From positions 496,001 through 560,000 of the forward strand of contig NZ_BMDO01000001.1 in NCBI RefSeq assembly GCF_014635825.1: a stretch of 64,000 nt of DNA. The letters run 5' to 3'. Below the pieces are notes generated by a model. That model had not been told where the DNA came from. It saw nothing but the letters and a program-made list of their open reading frames with translations, and ran no database searches. Position numbers and translations under genes: made by a program. This stretch comes from Mucilaginibacter galii (GTDB lineage Bacteria > Bacteroidota > Bacteroidia > Sphingobacteriales > Sphingobacteriaceae). This document shows, piece by piece, positions 37,422-46,900 of this stretch; position 1 is the stretch's first letter, and every line of letters begins with the position of its first letter.

Positions 37422-37943
37422 CTAACCTTCTCTTTCTTGTAATGTTTTTACCAGTCCTGCAATAGTAGTTCCACCCGATTGTAGGGCAGAAAGTACATTC
37501 TTAGCAGGTGATTGCAATAATCCAATGATTTCGCCAACCAACTCTTCTTTCGATTTCAGCGTCATTAACGCATCAAGCTGATTATCACCAACAAATGCTG
37601 ATGAGTAAACATAGGCTGCTTTCAATACCGGCTTATCGCCTTGTTTTCTCAAATCCTTGATCAGTTTAGCCGGAGCTTTAGCTGATTTAGAAAATAAAAT
37701 AGTAGATGTACCTTTCAATACATCATACAGGGGTGAAAAATCACCTTCTGCAGCTTCTAAAGCTTTCTCGATCAAGCTGTTTTTGGCAACTTGCATAACG
37801 ATATCGCTTTCAAAGCACTTGCGACGGATGTTGTTGATCTTAGCTACTGTTAAATCAGCGGTATCGGTAATATAGAAATTACCATACTCGTTAATCTGCT
37901 CAGTTAGCGCGGCAACTAATTCGTATTTTTCTTCTTTATTCAT
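37422..37943 (-). CDS. rplJ: Ribosomal protein uL10
   Basis: Base of the ribosomal stalk that anchors L7/L12 dimers; 173 residues. Typical segments are MNKEEKYELVAALTEQI, AKNSLIEKALE and the C-terminal helix that binds L12. It starts 2 bp after the rplA stop, so the two are likely translationally coupled. In other bacteria the L10-L12 complex represses this mRNA; no leader element was evident here. Confidence 0.97.
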   Translation of the reverse strand: MNKEEKYELVAALTEQINEYGNFYITDTADLTVAKINNIRRKCFESDIVMQVAKNSLIEKALEAAEGDFSPLYDVLKGTSTILFSKSAKAPAKLIKDLRKQGDKPVLKAAYVYSSAFVGDNQLDALMTLKSKEELVGEIIGLLQSPAKNVLSALQSGGTTIAGLVKTLQEREG

Positions 37944-37945
37944 GA

Positions 37946-38644
37946 TTAGATCCCCGCTACTGATTTAGTTTCAACCTGGATTCCTTGCGACATGGTCGAA
38001 GAAACATGAATACTCTTGAAGTATGTTCCTTTAGCTGATGATGGTTTTAATTTAGAGATAGTTTGCAATACTTCTAAAGCATTCTCATAAATTTTCTCAG
38101 CAGGGAAAGATACTTTACCTATTGAGGCATGGATGATACCGGTTTTGTCAACCTTGAAATCGATCTTACCGCCTTTTACGTCAGTTACAGCTTTACCCAC
38201 TTCTGGAGTTACTGTACCTGATTTAGGGTTAGGCATAAGGTTACGCGGGCCTAAAATACGACCCAAACGACCTACCTTAGCCATAACGCTTGGCATGGTG
38301 ATGATAATGTCAACGTCAGTCCATCCGCCTTCTATTTTAGCGATGTAATCGTCCAAACCTACGTAATCTGCACCTGCGTCTTTAGCTTCTTGCTCCTTGT
38401 CTGGAGTACAAAGCACCAAAACACGTACAGTCTTACCGGTTCCATGAGGTAAAGTTGCAATACCACGCACCATTTGATTGGCTTTACGTGGGTCTACACC
38501 TAAACGTACATCGATATCAACTGATGCATCAAACTTAGTGGTGGTAATATCCTTCACTAAATTAGTTGCGTCTTGTAATGTGTACGCTTTGTTAGCCTCA
38601 ATTTTGGAGAGTACTGCTTTTTGATTTTTTGTTAATCTAGCCAC
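37946..38644 (-). CDS. rplA: Ribosomal protein uL1
   Basis: Forms the mobile L1 stalk near the E site; 232 residues. Marks include [34 protein letters not shown] and [21 protein letters not shown]. The start codon is GTG at 38644 (VARLTKNQ), with no ATG nearby. It is 28 bp after rplK and 2 bp before rplJ. Confidence 0.97.
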   Translation of the reverse strand: MARLTKNQKAVLSKIEANKAYTLQDATNLVKDITTTKFDASVDIDVRLGVDPRKANQMVRGIATLPHGTGKTVRVLVLCTPDKEQEAKDAGADYVGLDDYIAKIEGGWTDVDIIITMPSVMAKVGRLGRILGPRNLMPNPKSGTVTPEVGKAVTDVKGGKIDFKVDKTGIIHASIGKVSFPAEKIYENALEVLQTISKLKPSSAKGTYFKSIHVSSTMSQGIQVETKSVAGI

Positions 38645-38672
38645 TGTCTTAAACTGATTTGTGTGTTAATAA

Positions 38673-39113
38673 TTAATTCCAGGGCGCTGTACCGGATACG
38701 GTAATACCCATGCTGCGAGCAGTACCAGCTACCATTTTCATGGCAGACTCTTCTGTAAACGCGTTTAAGTCAGGCATTTTATCTTTAGCTATGCTGGCAA
38801 CCTGCTCCCAACTTACGTTGGCAACTTTCTTACGGTTGGGCTCGGCCGAACCACCTTTTAAACCTGCAGCTTCCAATAATTGGATGGCAACAGGAGGAGT
38901 TTTAATGATAAAATCAAATGACTTGTCGACATAAACAGTAATTACTACCGGCAACACTTTACCAGGTTTATCCTGAGTACGTGCATTGAATTGCTTGCAA
39001 AATTCCATGATATTCACCCCTTTCGCACCCAATGCTGGGCCAATTGGAGGTGATGGATTTGCAGCGCCACCCTTAACTTGTAGTTTTACTAACGCACCGA
39101 CTTCTTTTGCCAT
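38673..39113 (-). CDS. rplK: Ribosomal protein uL11
   Basis: Binds the 23S GTPase-associated centre; 146 residues. It has the family N-terminus ([37 protein letters not shown]) and the C-terminal rRNA-binding domain ending [10 protein letters not shown]. It begins the rplKAJL-rpoBC unit after the nusG terminator. Confidence 0.98.
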   Translation of the reverse strand: MAKEVGALVKLQVKGGAANPSPPIGPALGAKGVNIMEFCKQFNARTQDKPGKVLPVVITVYVDKSFDFIIKTPPVAIQLLEAAGLKGGSAEPNRKKVANVSWEQVASIAKDKMPDLNAFTEESAMKMVAGTARSMGITVSGTAPWN

Positions 39114-39184
39114 CTTTAATTTAATTTATTGTACTTAATGTTAGTAAGTTTTTGGAAGCAAAGTAACATTTAAGCGCTGTATCT

Positions 39185-39227
39185 ATAAAAAATTCAGCCC
39201 GCAAAGATATGAACTTTACGGGCTGAT
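39185..39227 (-). terminator. Terminator between nusG and rplK
   Basis: On the minus strand TCAGCCCGTAAAG pairs with CTTTGCGGGCTGA, followed by ATTTTTTA. It separates secE-nusG from the ribosomal protein unit, so rplK needs its own promoter in the 70 bp downstream. Confidence 0.8.
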
Positions 39228-39244
39228 TCCTAATAAATTTTGAT

Positions 39245-39787
39245 TTATTCTTTTTCTACTTGCATGTAGTTCAATTCAAGCGGCGTTCGGCGCCCGAATA
39301 TCTTCACCATGACCTTAAGTTTCTTCTTCTCTTCGTTAACCTCTTCAATTACGCCACTAAAGCCGTTGAAAGGTCCGTCCATTACTTTAACGTTCTCGCC
39401 CACATAATATGGTACGTTCACGGTTTCGCCTTGCGCGGCCATCTCGTCAACTTTACCTAATATACGGTTAACCTCGCTCTGGCGCAGTGGAATGGCATTA
39501 CCGGCCTTATCGCCCAGGAAACCAATTACACTGTTGATACCTTTTATCACGTGTTCTAACTCACCATCAAGCTGAGCTTCGATCATTACATAGCCGGGGA
39601 AGTAGTTACGCTCTTTGGCAATTTTTTTTCCATCGCGCATCTGGTAATATTTTTCTGTTGGTATTAGTACTTGTGGTATTAGATGAGAAATGCCTAAGCG
39701 GTTAACTTCGGCATCTAAGTATTGCTTAACCTTTTTCTCTTTTCCGCTAACGGCTCTTACCACATACCATTTTAACTGATCACTCAT
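39245..39787 (-). CDS. nusG: Transcription termination/antitermination factor NusG
   Basis: Binds RNA polymerase and couples it to Rho and the ribosome; 180 residues. N-terminal NGN domain ([24 protein letters not shown]...[13 protein letters not shown]) and C-terminal KOW domain ([51 protein letters not shown]). It lies 14 bp after secE; a strong terminator follows. Confidence 0.98.
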   Translation of the reverse strand: MSDQLKWYVVRAVSGKEKKVKQYLDAEVNRLGISHLIPQVLIPTEKYYQMRDGKKIAKERNYFPGYVMIEAQLDGELEHVIKGINSVIGFLGDKAGNAIPLRQSEVNRILGKVDEMAAQGETVNVPYYVGENVKVMDGPFNGFSGVIEEVNEEKKKLKVMVKIFGRRTPLELNYMQVEKE

Positions 39788-39801
39788 TCTTCGTTAACTA
39801 A

Positions 39802-39996
39802 TTAAGCAAGTGAACTGTAAAACTGACGTAACACATAGCTGATGATCTGATCCATACCGAATATAACCATAGCGATGATCAGGGCAGCAACCAATACTAA
39901 TACAGCGCTGCTTTGCAGTTCGCGCCAGGTTGGCCAGGTAACCTTTTCGGTTAACTCAATGTATGATTCTTTTAGATATTCAGTTACTGCAGACAT
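39802..39996 (-). CDS. secE: Preprotein translocase subunit SecE
   Basis: Essential small subunit of the SecYEG channel. It has 64 residues with an N-terminal amphipathic helix (YLKESYIELTEKVTWPTWRELQSSA) and one membrane helix (VLVLVAALIIAMVIFGMDQII). This is the short single-span form usual outside Enterobacteria. It lies between tRNA-Trp and nusG. Confidence 0.96.
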   Translation of the reverse strand: MSAVTEYLKESYIELTEKVTWPTWRELQSSAVLVLVAALIIAMVIFGMDQIISYVLRQFYSSLA

Positions 39997-40016
39997 GTGT
40001 TTGAATTACTTAAATG

Positions 40017-40087
40017 CACGGGAACAAGGATTCGAACCCTGATCAAAGGTTTTGGAGACCTCTATTCTACCGTTGAACTATTCCCGT
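40017..40087 (-). tRNA. tRNA-Trp (anticodon CCA)
   Basis: Acceptor ACGGGAA/TTCCCGT, D-arm AGTTCAACGGTAGAAT, anticodon loop CTCCAAA, and the T-arm GTTCGAATC are all readable on the minus strand. The 3' CCA is not encoded. It lies directly before secE, as in many bacteria. Confidence 0.97.
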
Positions 40088-40156
40088 GTATATGAAGAGA
40101 TATGGTTTGAAATACCACGCAAATGGACTTTAACCTAAACTCTTGATGATGTTATT

Positions 40157-40195
40157 AAAACAAAGTACTTGATATGATATCAAGTACTTTGTTTT
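40157..40195 (-). terminator. tuf terminator (perfect 18-bp stem)
   Basis: AAAACAAAGTACTTGATA pairs perfectly with TATCAAGTACTTTGTTTT across a 3-nt loop. The ends are symmetric A/T tracts, so it could work on either strand; it lies about 50 nt after the tuf stop. Confidence 0.8.
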
Positions 40196-40242
40196 GAAAT
40201 TAACCCTACCTTTTTGTTCCCTATCGGGAGATATTAGGGGGC

Positions 40243-41430
40243 TTATTTTAAGATTTCAGTTACCTGACCGGCACCTACTGTACGACCACCCTCACGGATA
40301 GCGAAACGTAAACCTTTTTCCATTGCGATAGCGTTGATTAAAGATACTGTGATAGTAACGTTATCACCAGGCATAACCATTTCTACGCCTTCTGCTAATG
40401 TAATTTCACCTGTTACGTCAGTGGTACGGAAGTAAAACTGAGGACGGTATTTGTTAAAGAATGGTGTGTGACGACCACCTTCTGCTTTTGATAATACGTA
40501 AACTTCGGCTTTGAAGTCAGTGTGTGGAGTTACTGAACCTGGTTTGCAAATAACCATACCACGACGGATGGCTTCTTTCTCAATACCACGTAACAATAAA
40601 CCTACGTTATCACCAGCTTCACCTCTATCAAGGATCTTACGGAACATCTCAACACCAGTAACAACTGATTTTAAGTTTTCTGCACCCATACCCAAGATAT
40701 CAACTTGCTCACCAGAGTTAATGATACCACGCTCAATACGACCGGTAGCAACAGTACCACGACCAGTGATCGAGAATACATCTTCAACAGGCATTAAGAA
40801 TGGAAGATCAGTTAAACGTGGAGGAATTGGAATGTAGCTATCAACAGCATCCATCAATTCCATAATTTTTTCAACCCATTTTGGATCGTTGTTCAAACCA
40901 CCTAAGGCAGAACCTTGGATAACCGGGATATCATCACCAGGGAAATCGTAGAATGATAATAATTCACGAACTTCCATTTCAACTAATTCCAATAATTCCG
41001 GATCATCAACCATGTCAACTTTGTTCATGAACACAACCAATGAAGGCACGCCTACCTGGCGGGCTAACAAAATGTGCTCACGAGTTTGTGGCATTGGACC
41101 GTCAGTTGCTGCAACCACAATGATTGCACCATCCATTTGAGCCGCACCAGTAACCATGTTCTTTACGTAATCCGCGTGACCAGGGCAGTCAACGTGTGCG
41201 TAGTGACGGTTAGCTGTAGAGTACTCAACGTGTGCTGTATTGATTGTAATACCACGTTCTTTTTCTTCAGGAGCAGAGTCAATTGAATCAAATGAACGAG
41301 CTTCTGAGAAACCTTTGTCAGATAATACTTTCGTAATAGCTGCGGTAAGGGTTGTTTTACCGTGGTCAACGTGACCGATAGTACCGATGTTTAAGTGCGG
41401 CTTACTGCGGTCAAACTTTTCTTTTGCCAT
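40243..41430 (-). CDS. tuf: Translation elongation factor Tu
   Basis: GTPase that delivers aminoacyl-tRNA to the ribosome; 395 residues. GTP-binding motifs GHVDHGKTT (residues 17-25), [12 protein letters not shown] and NKVDMVDD are present, then domains 2 and 3 ending in [22 protein letters not shown] sequence. It lies 57 bp after the tRNA-Thr(GGU) gene and probably shares their promoter at 42145. It is the only tuf copy in the window. Confidence 0.98.
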   Translation of the reverse strand: MAKEKFDRSKPHLNIGTIGHVDHGKTTLTAAITKVLSDKGFSEARSFDSIDSAPEEKERGITINTAHVEYSTANRHYAHVDCPGHADYVKNMVTGAAQMDGAIIVVAATDGPMPQTREHILLARQVGVPSLVVFMNKVDMVDDPELLELVEMEVRELLSFYDFPGDDIPVIQGSALGGLNNDPKWVEKIMELMDAVDSYIPIPPRLTDLPFLMPVEDVFSITGRGTVATGRIERGIINSGEQVDILGMGAENLKSVVTGVEMFRKILDRGEAGDNVGLLLRGIEKEAIRRGMVICKPGSVTPHTDFKAEVYVLSKAEGGRHTPFFNKYRPQFYFRTTDVTGEITLAEGVEMVMPGDNVTITVSLINAIAMEKGLRFAIREGGRTVGAGQVTEILK

Positions 41431-41486
41431 GATTTATTAATTATTTGTAGGTTAATTTACTCTTTATTTATAACGCCTAAGGCGCT

Positions 41487-41560
41487 GAGCCAACGAAGGG
41501 ATTTGAACCCTTGGCCTCTTCCTTACCAAGGAAGTGCTCTACCCCTGAGCTACGTCGGCT
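41487..41560 (-). tRNA. tRNA-Thr (anticodon GGT)
   Basis: Acceptor AGCCGAC/GTTGGCT, anticodon stem CTTCC/GGAAG around loop TTGGTAA, T-loop GGTTCAAATCC. No encoded CCA. Confidence 0.96.
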
Positions 41561-41647
41561 TAATCTTTTTGGTTATTGAGTTATTGTGTTATTAGCTGAT
41601 GGATATAGAAACAACTTAATAATTCAATTACTTAATAACCCTCACTG

Positions 41648-41720
41648 AGCGGAAGACGAGGTTCGAACTCGCGACCTATAGCTTGGAAGGCTATCGCTCT
41701 ACCAACTGAGCTACTTCCGC
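41648..41720 (-). tRNA. tRNA-Gly (anticodon TCC)
   Basis: Acceptor GCGGAAG/CTTCCGC, anticodon stem ATAGC/GCTAT around loop CTTCCAA, T-loop GTTCGAAC. No encoded CCA. Confidence 0.97.
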
Positions 41721-41830
41721 AATTTGTTTTAATGAGCGAATGAGTGAGTTAGTGAATATCCTGGATGAATTAAATTGCATTACTGCAATCACTCATTCAC
41801 TCATTCATCAACTCACTCATTTCTCAAGTG

Positions 41831-41911
41831 TGGGGGGAGAAGGATTCGAACCTTCGTAGCCGAAGCAACGGATTTACAGTCCGTCCCATTTGACCGCTCT
41901 GGTATCCCCCC
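41831..41911 (-). tRNA. tRNA-Tyr (anticodon GTA)
   Basis: Acceptor GGGGGGA/TCCCCCC, long type-II variable arm (GCTTCGGCTACGAAGG region), anticodon loop CTGTAAA, T-loop GTTCGAATC. Confidence 0.97.
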
Positions 41912-42009
41912 GGGTTCTTTGACTTCAAAGTCGCGGATGTTCGAATGTGGATTTACATCCTGACTTGAACATCCGAAATCGAAAATTCGAATTTCGAAAT
42001 CTAAAACTG

Positions 42010-42082
<73 letters not shown>

Positions 42083-42107
42083 TTAATATTTTATCTTTTT
42101 AAAGAAC

Positions 42108-42144
42108 CATTCCCTTTTGTTAAGTACCTCTCCGAAAGGGAATG
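42108..42144 (-). promoter_or_regulatory. Hairpin at the 5' end of the tRNA-tuf transcript
   Basis: CATTCCCTTT pairs perfectly with AAAGGGAATG on the minus strand. It begins next to the expected transcription start and could protect or process the precursor. Confidence 0.45.
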
Positions 42145-42174
42145 CAAATGTACACATTTTTACTACCGTGCAAA
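42145..42174 (-). promoter_or_regulatory. Promoter of the tRNA-Thr-Tyr-Gly-Thr-tuf unit
   Basis: On the minus strand TTTG (42174-42171), an 18-bp spacer, TAcaTTTG (42152-42145): a near-ideal Bacteroidota promoter, about 60 bp upstream of the first tRNA. Confidence 0.75.
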
Positions 42175-42183
42175 ATAAATTTA

Positions 42184-42220
42184 CAAAAAAAATCAGCAGG
42201 TTTTTTGCCTGCTGATTTTT
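42184..42220 (-). terminator. hpf terminator
   Basis: AAAAATCAGCAGG/CCTGCTGATTTTT with T tract on the minus strand; about 20 nt after the hpf stop. Confidence 0.9.
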
Positions 42221-42241
42221 GTTTCTATATCATGCTGATTA

Positions 42242-42592
42242 TCAATAATCATCCTCTTCAACCGATAGCGGATCTGCTTTTCTCGCTTCTTCGGTTATAG
42301 CACTTTGTTTCTGCTTATGCTTCTGAATTTGCTTACGCAGGCTTTCAATAGCCAGGTCGGTTCCCTCCTCAAAGGTTTTGCACTGGTGGCTTGCAAAAAG
42401 CATATTACCGGGTACAATTAATTTAATCTCTGTTATTTTGTTGGCTTCTTCGCCGGTATTCTCCAGTTTCAAGTAAACTTCTCCGCTAATAATGTTGTCG
42501 CTAAACTGCTCCAACTTATCTGCCTTTTTTTGTATAAAGTCTACTAATTTTTGATCTGCACTGAAATGAATTGCTTGAACAGTAATTTTCAT
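42242..42592 (-). CDS. hpf: Ribosome hibernation-promoting factor family (HPF/RaiA, YfiA)
   Basis: Binds the 30S decoding region in stationary phase and stops translation. It has 116 residues, the short form: MKITVQAIHFSADQKLVDFIQKKADKLEQF, then GEVYLKLENTGEEANKITEIKLIVPG and the basic helix DLAIESLRKQIQKHKQKQ. The tail is acidic. It lies 14 bp after the tyrosine recombinase and follows rpsU, so a ribosome-related operon rpsU-xer-hpf is plausible. Confidence 0.93.
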   Translation of the reverse strand: MKITVQAIHFSADQKLVDFIQKKADKLEQFSDNIISGEVYLKLENTGEEANKITEIKLIVPGNMLFASHQCKTFEEGTDLAIESLRKQIQKHKQKQSAITEEARKADPLSVEEDDY

Positions 42593-42606
42593 TTGTTCCT
42601 CCTGTG

Positions 42607-43500
42607 TTAATTCGCCTTTGGATGGGCTTGTTTATAAATAGATTTAAGTCGTTCAACGGAGTTGTGGGTGTACACTTGCGTGGCGCTCAAACTGGCGTGG
42701 CCTAACAAGTCCTTAATGGCATTAAGGTCGGCCCCTTTGTTTAATAAGCTGGTTGCAAACGTATGCCGAAGCACATGCGGACTTTTCTTATCCTGGGTTG
42801 ATATATAGTTTAAATATTTCTGCACAATCAAATAAATCATCTTGGCGTAAGCATCGGCTCCTTTATCTGTAACGATTAGTTTTAATGATTTGTTAGCAAA
42901 AATTTCACTTTTCTTTAACAGGAGGTATTCTTGCAGTAAGAGTTTGAGCTCTTTATTAAGGGGGATAATGCGTTGTTTATTTCTCTTACCCAGCACTTTA
43001 ACCGTACCTTCATAGGTGTTTATATCAGCCTCGGTTATGCCCAGCAGTTCGGAAAGGCGCATGCCGGTTCCAAACAGCAGTTCAACGATCATTTTGTCGC
43101 GTCGGCCCTTAAAATCGGTGGTGAAGATTTCATTATTATCAAGCATACGCGAAAGCTTTTCTTCCTCGACCACTACTGGCAGATGTTTAGCTATTTTGGG
43201 CGTTTGGATGCGTGCCGTTGGCGTAGATGCTATATGATTGCCTTGCAGCAAAAACTTAAAGTACTTGCGCAGGGTAGCCACCTTACGGTTAATGGAACGG
43301 CTGGTAAGTTTTTGGTTCATCAGTTCCACCATCCAGTTACGAATGTGGTGATGTGTAATTTCGGACGGATGGCCGATAACTACTTCGGGATGATTAAGGA
43401 AAGTATAAAACTGAGCCAGATCAGACTCATAGGCAGCTACGGTATGCGGCGAGTACCGCTTTTCGTATTTAATGTATGCTATAAACTGCTCTAAAAACAT
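42607..43500 (-). CDS. Tyrosine recombinase XerC/XerD family
   Basis: Site-specific recombinase that resolves chromosome dimers at dif. It has 297 residues. The N-terminal core-binding SAM-like domain (FIAYIKYEKRYSPHTVAAYESDLAQF) is followed by the catalytic domain with Arg in ELLFGTGMRLSELLG, Lys in VLGKRNKQRIIPL, His-x-x-Arg in PHVLRHTFATSLL, His in DLLGHASL and nucleophile Tyr in TQVYTH. Which of XerC or XerD it is cannot be decided here. It starts directly after a hairpin at 43501. Confidence 0.94.
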   Translation of the reverse strand: MFLEQFIAYIKYEKRYSPHTVAAYESDLAQFYTFLNHPEVVIGHPSEITHHHIRNWMVELMNQKLTSRSINRKVATLRKYFKFLLQGNHIASTPTARIQTPKIAKHLPVVVEEEKLSRMLDNNEIFTTDFKGRRDKMIVELLFGTGMRLSELLGITEADINTYEGTVKVLGKRNKQRIIPLNKELKLLLQEYLLLKKSEIFANKSLKLIVTDKGADAYAKMIYLIVQKYLNYISTQDKKSPHVLRHTFATSLLNKGADLNAIKDLLGHASLSATQVYTHNSVERLKSIYKQAHPKAN

Positions 43501-43546
43501 AAAAACTATTTGCGCTATGCCGGGAGGGCAAAGTACAAATAGTTTT
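43501..43546 (-). promoter_or_regulatory. Hairpin with T tract abutting the xer start codon
   Basis: On the minus strand AAAACTATTTG pairs with CAAATAGTTTT, then T and the xer ATG. It looks like a terminator or attenuator between rpsU and xer, or a structure that hides the start. Confidence 0.6.
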
Positions 43547-43571
43547 ATTATATCAAAACAGGAACTTTAAA

Positions 43572-43766
43572 TTATAAAGATTCCTCTTTATGCATATTTT
43601 GAATATAGATGGCGTGTTTGATTTCGTGACGACGAGCTACAGACTTCTTTTCGTAAGCCTGACGACTGCGTAATTCGCGTAAAACACCTGTTTTTTCAAA
43701 TTTCTTTTTGAAACGTTTCAGCGCTTTATCTAATGATTCGCCGTCTTTTACATTAATAATGATCAT
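43572..43766 (-). CDS. rpsU: Ribosomal protein bS21
   Basis: Small, very basic 30S protein near the 16S 3' end; 64 residues (INVKDGESLDKALKRFKKKFEKTGVLRELRSRQAYEKKSVARRHE). In Bacteroidota ribosomes bS21 with bS18 and bS6 covers the anti-Shine-Dalgarno, which is why most genes here have none. Unusually, this gene has an AAAGGAGG upstream (43787-43780). First gene of the rpsU-xer-hpf group. Confidence 0.97.
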   Translation of the reverse strand: MIIINVKDGESLDKALKRFKKKFEKTGVLRELRSRQAYEKKSVARRHEIKHAIYIQNMHKEESL

Positions 43767-43779
43767 ATCCTTCTAAATA

Positions 43780-43787
43780 CCTCCTTT
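43780..43787 (-). promoter_or_regulatory. Shine-Dalgarno sequence of rpsU
   Basis: AAAGGAGG, complementary to the 16S 3' end, 13 nt before the ATG (spacing slightly long). I noticed no comparable site at other starts in the window, so this one looks selected for control of bS21. Confidence 0.65.
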
Positions 43788-43890
43788 CAGGGAGAGCAAA
43801 GGTAAGACAAAAGATTTAATTTTTAATTTCTTTTTTCAATATTGTTTATCAGCATTTTAAGGTGTTCAGGCTTAGCTATTTTTTATAAAA

Positions 43891-43928
43891 AAGCCCTCCC
43901 TCCCGGGGAGGGTTGGGAGGGCTTTTTT
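43891..43928 (-). repeat. Family D repeat acting as terminator
   Basis: AAGCCCTCCC...GGGAGGGCTTTTTT; it overlaps the stop codon of the permease-peptidase gene (TTA at 43927). On the minus strand the stem is followed by TTTTTT, so it can end that transcript. Confidence 0.75.
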
Positions 43929-46900
43929 ATTTAATTTCTACCACTGCTGTATTGTCTTCCGTATTACGGTCTACCAGTTTGTAAACAGGGTCAATACCGG
44001 CACGTACGGGCTTCTCTTTCATCATTACTTTAATGGTGTTCTTTTCGGAGGTCAGCTTTTGCCGTTGCAGGTATACCAGCTTTTCTTTGCCTTTTTGCAT
44101 GGCAAATACACCTACATCAATATAATCATGCAGCGTGGTACGTTTTTCGTTGCCTGCTTTATCGGCGTAGTATTTTATAGATTGTATAGGGATGGTTACC
44201 TCATAGCCGTCTTTTACTTTTTTAGCGGTAGGTTCTACCACGCGGTTCTCAAACAGGGTAATTTTGCTAAACAGGTCATCTACCACATATTTCAAGCTGT
44301 CGGGCGTTACTTCTTTAAAATAGCCGGTCAGCACATCTGAGGTAGGGTATTTATCGCCATTGCCATAATTGGCGATGAGTTTGCGCAGGGCCTGGTTCAC
44401 TTTATCTTCGCCGATATAATCTTGCAGGGCAAAATAAGCCAGTGTTCCTTTTTGGTAATGGATGTATTGCTGCTGATCGGTTTGGTCGAGCGGATTTTCA
44501 GCCTTACGTTCAGACGAACGCCCGCGCAGATACTGATCCAGCTCATACTTCAGGTAGCGGCGCAACTCCTCTACACTTAATGACTTTTTGAGCAACATAA
44601 TAGCACTGTATTGTGCCAAACCTTCCGAAAACATTTGCCCGCCCACAGTATTGGCCTCACAAACCTGGTGTCCCCACCATTGGTGCCCCAACTCGTGTGC
44701 GGTTACGTAATAGCACATGTCCAGCTTCTCGGGCTGCTTGCGGAACAAAAAGCCTATGTTTTCTGAAAACGGCACCGTGTTAGGGAACGACTGCGCAAAG
44801 CCCCGGTATTTAGGAAATTCGATAATGCGCATTTGCCTGTACAAGTACGGACTAAAATTTTTATTATCATATTCTAACCCGTTCTTTAAAGCAGCCATCA
44901 TGATGCCCAGATTAAAATTGTGCGGTTTATGGTAATATACTTCCAGGTTAACGCCTTTCCACTTTTCGCGTTTTACTTCAAAACGGCCCGAGGTTATGTT
45001 AAAGAAATTAAAGATCGGCTTATCCATCTGGTAATGAAAATAGGCACGGCCATTTTGCTTCCATTGTTTCTTTAGGTAACCGGGCGATATGGCAATCTGA
45101 TCGGCCGAGGTGCTCAACGTCAAATCGAGCCCGGTGCGGCCACGCTGACCAAATAGGTTTAGCATGCGCCCTACACTATCGGTACGGGAAGGTAAGCCCT
45201 TTTGCTCTTTCAACCCGCGTTTTTTACGGTCGTCGGTATCGCCCAGTTCGTACTCGGTGCTATAGCCCAAGAATGGAAAAACATCGGTATTGTTGAAAAA
45301 CGTACCGTTTTCTACATAACTGTAATTTGGGCCGCTGTTGGTAAACCCTTTAGGCAAGCGTGCACCCACCACATGCAGTAGCATCGAATCGCCGGGGAGT
45401 AAAGGTTTGCTGAGTTTATAAACTGTGAATTTAAATTTCGGATACATTTTAACCACCGTCATTGGTACCGAAAACTTTAACTCACTATACTTTAACATCG
45501 GGTCGTTAGGTTGTTGCACCAGTAATAGTGAAATAGGCACCCGCATCAAGTTTTTGTAGGTTACCATCGCATTTAAATCCATGCCCTCTTTTTCAGGGTA
45601 GATGTTAACAGAGCCAACTACATTCACCACGCTTGGCTGTAATGCCTTTTCATATTTGGCTTTCAGCTGCTTCTCATAGCTTACCTGCAAATCTTTCTGC
45701 TCTTCGGGGTTGCTGTACTCATTCCATACGTTGGCATTTTGATAGTAGTAGAAGCCCGAAGCAACGGCCACAACCAAACAAGCCGCCATAAACACCGCCT
45801 GTGCGCGGCCGAAACGCTGACGCATACTGGTTAAGCGTTCTCTAAATCCGGTAGAGGTTCCGCGCTGGTAGAGTAATATAGCCAGTGTAAGCAGTATACC
45901 GCCAATGGCTATCCAAAAACATTTAAGCACCAGATATTTATCCATTGATGCTGCAAAGCCGTTCATATCCGAATACTGCCCTACGCCGCCGCTGTTGGGG
46001 ATGAGCAGGTTGTAAAAGATCTTCATTTGCCCGGCAAACAAAATGTAGATGTAAAACAAGATGGACACCGCATAACCCACAAATTTATTGTTGAACAAGC
46101 TTTGCAAAAAGAAGGTCATGGCGGTATAGATCAGCATAGGAATATACACCTGGAAGAACAGTATCTTGATGTATACACCCAGCTCAATAAAAGTAAATCC
46201 TTTAGCCAACTGAATAATGATACCTACTGGAATCATGAAAGCCAGGTAAACCAGCAACATACCGGCCATAGCCAAAAACTTGCTGACTATGGGCGCCGCA
46301 TAGCCTACCGGCAATGAGTCAAATATCTGGCTGAAGCGGACTTCCTTTTCGCGCCATATGAGTTCGCCCGAGTAAAATAGCACCATAATGCTGATGATAA
46401 GCACCACCTCATCGGCTATAAAACTGGCAATGAGCGAGGAAACAGGATAAAGCTCTTGTCCGTAATAACTGGACGCGAAGTTGGCATCGATACCTATTAA
46501 TATGATACCTACTAAGCCAATGCCTATAAAAGGTATAGAACGGACCACCTCTTTAAAGTAAAGGCGCGTAAGCACATTAATTTGGCTTAGCCAGGTACCA
46601 GCCGAGTAACTTGGTTTAACAAAGGGAACCGGGCTATTATCGGCCGCAACTACTTTATTACTTTGGAAGAAGCGCTTTTTAAATAAACCGGTATACACTG
46701 CCCTGAATTTGAATACGGCAAACGTTATTGCGAAAAACAAGAAACCCACACCAATCCAAAGCAAGCGGTTTAACAGCAGCACTCCGCTGAAAGGCACCTG
46801 CAAAACATTACGTTCGGCTACGGTCCAGTACCGGGTAAGCGCCGATATACTGTACGACCCGAAAGGATCAAAAAGGGCGGCCTTTTTCAAGTTCTCTACA

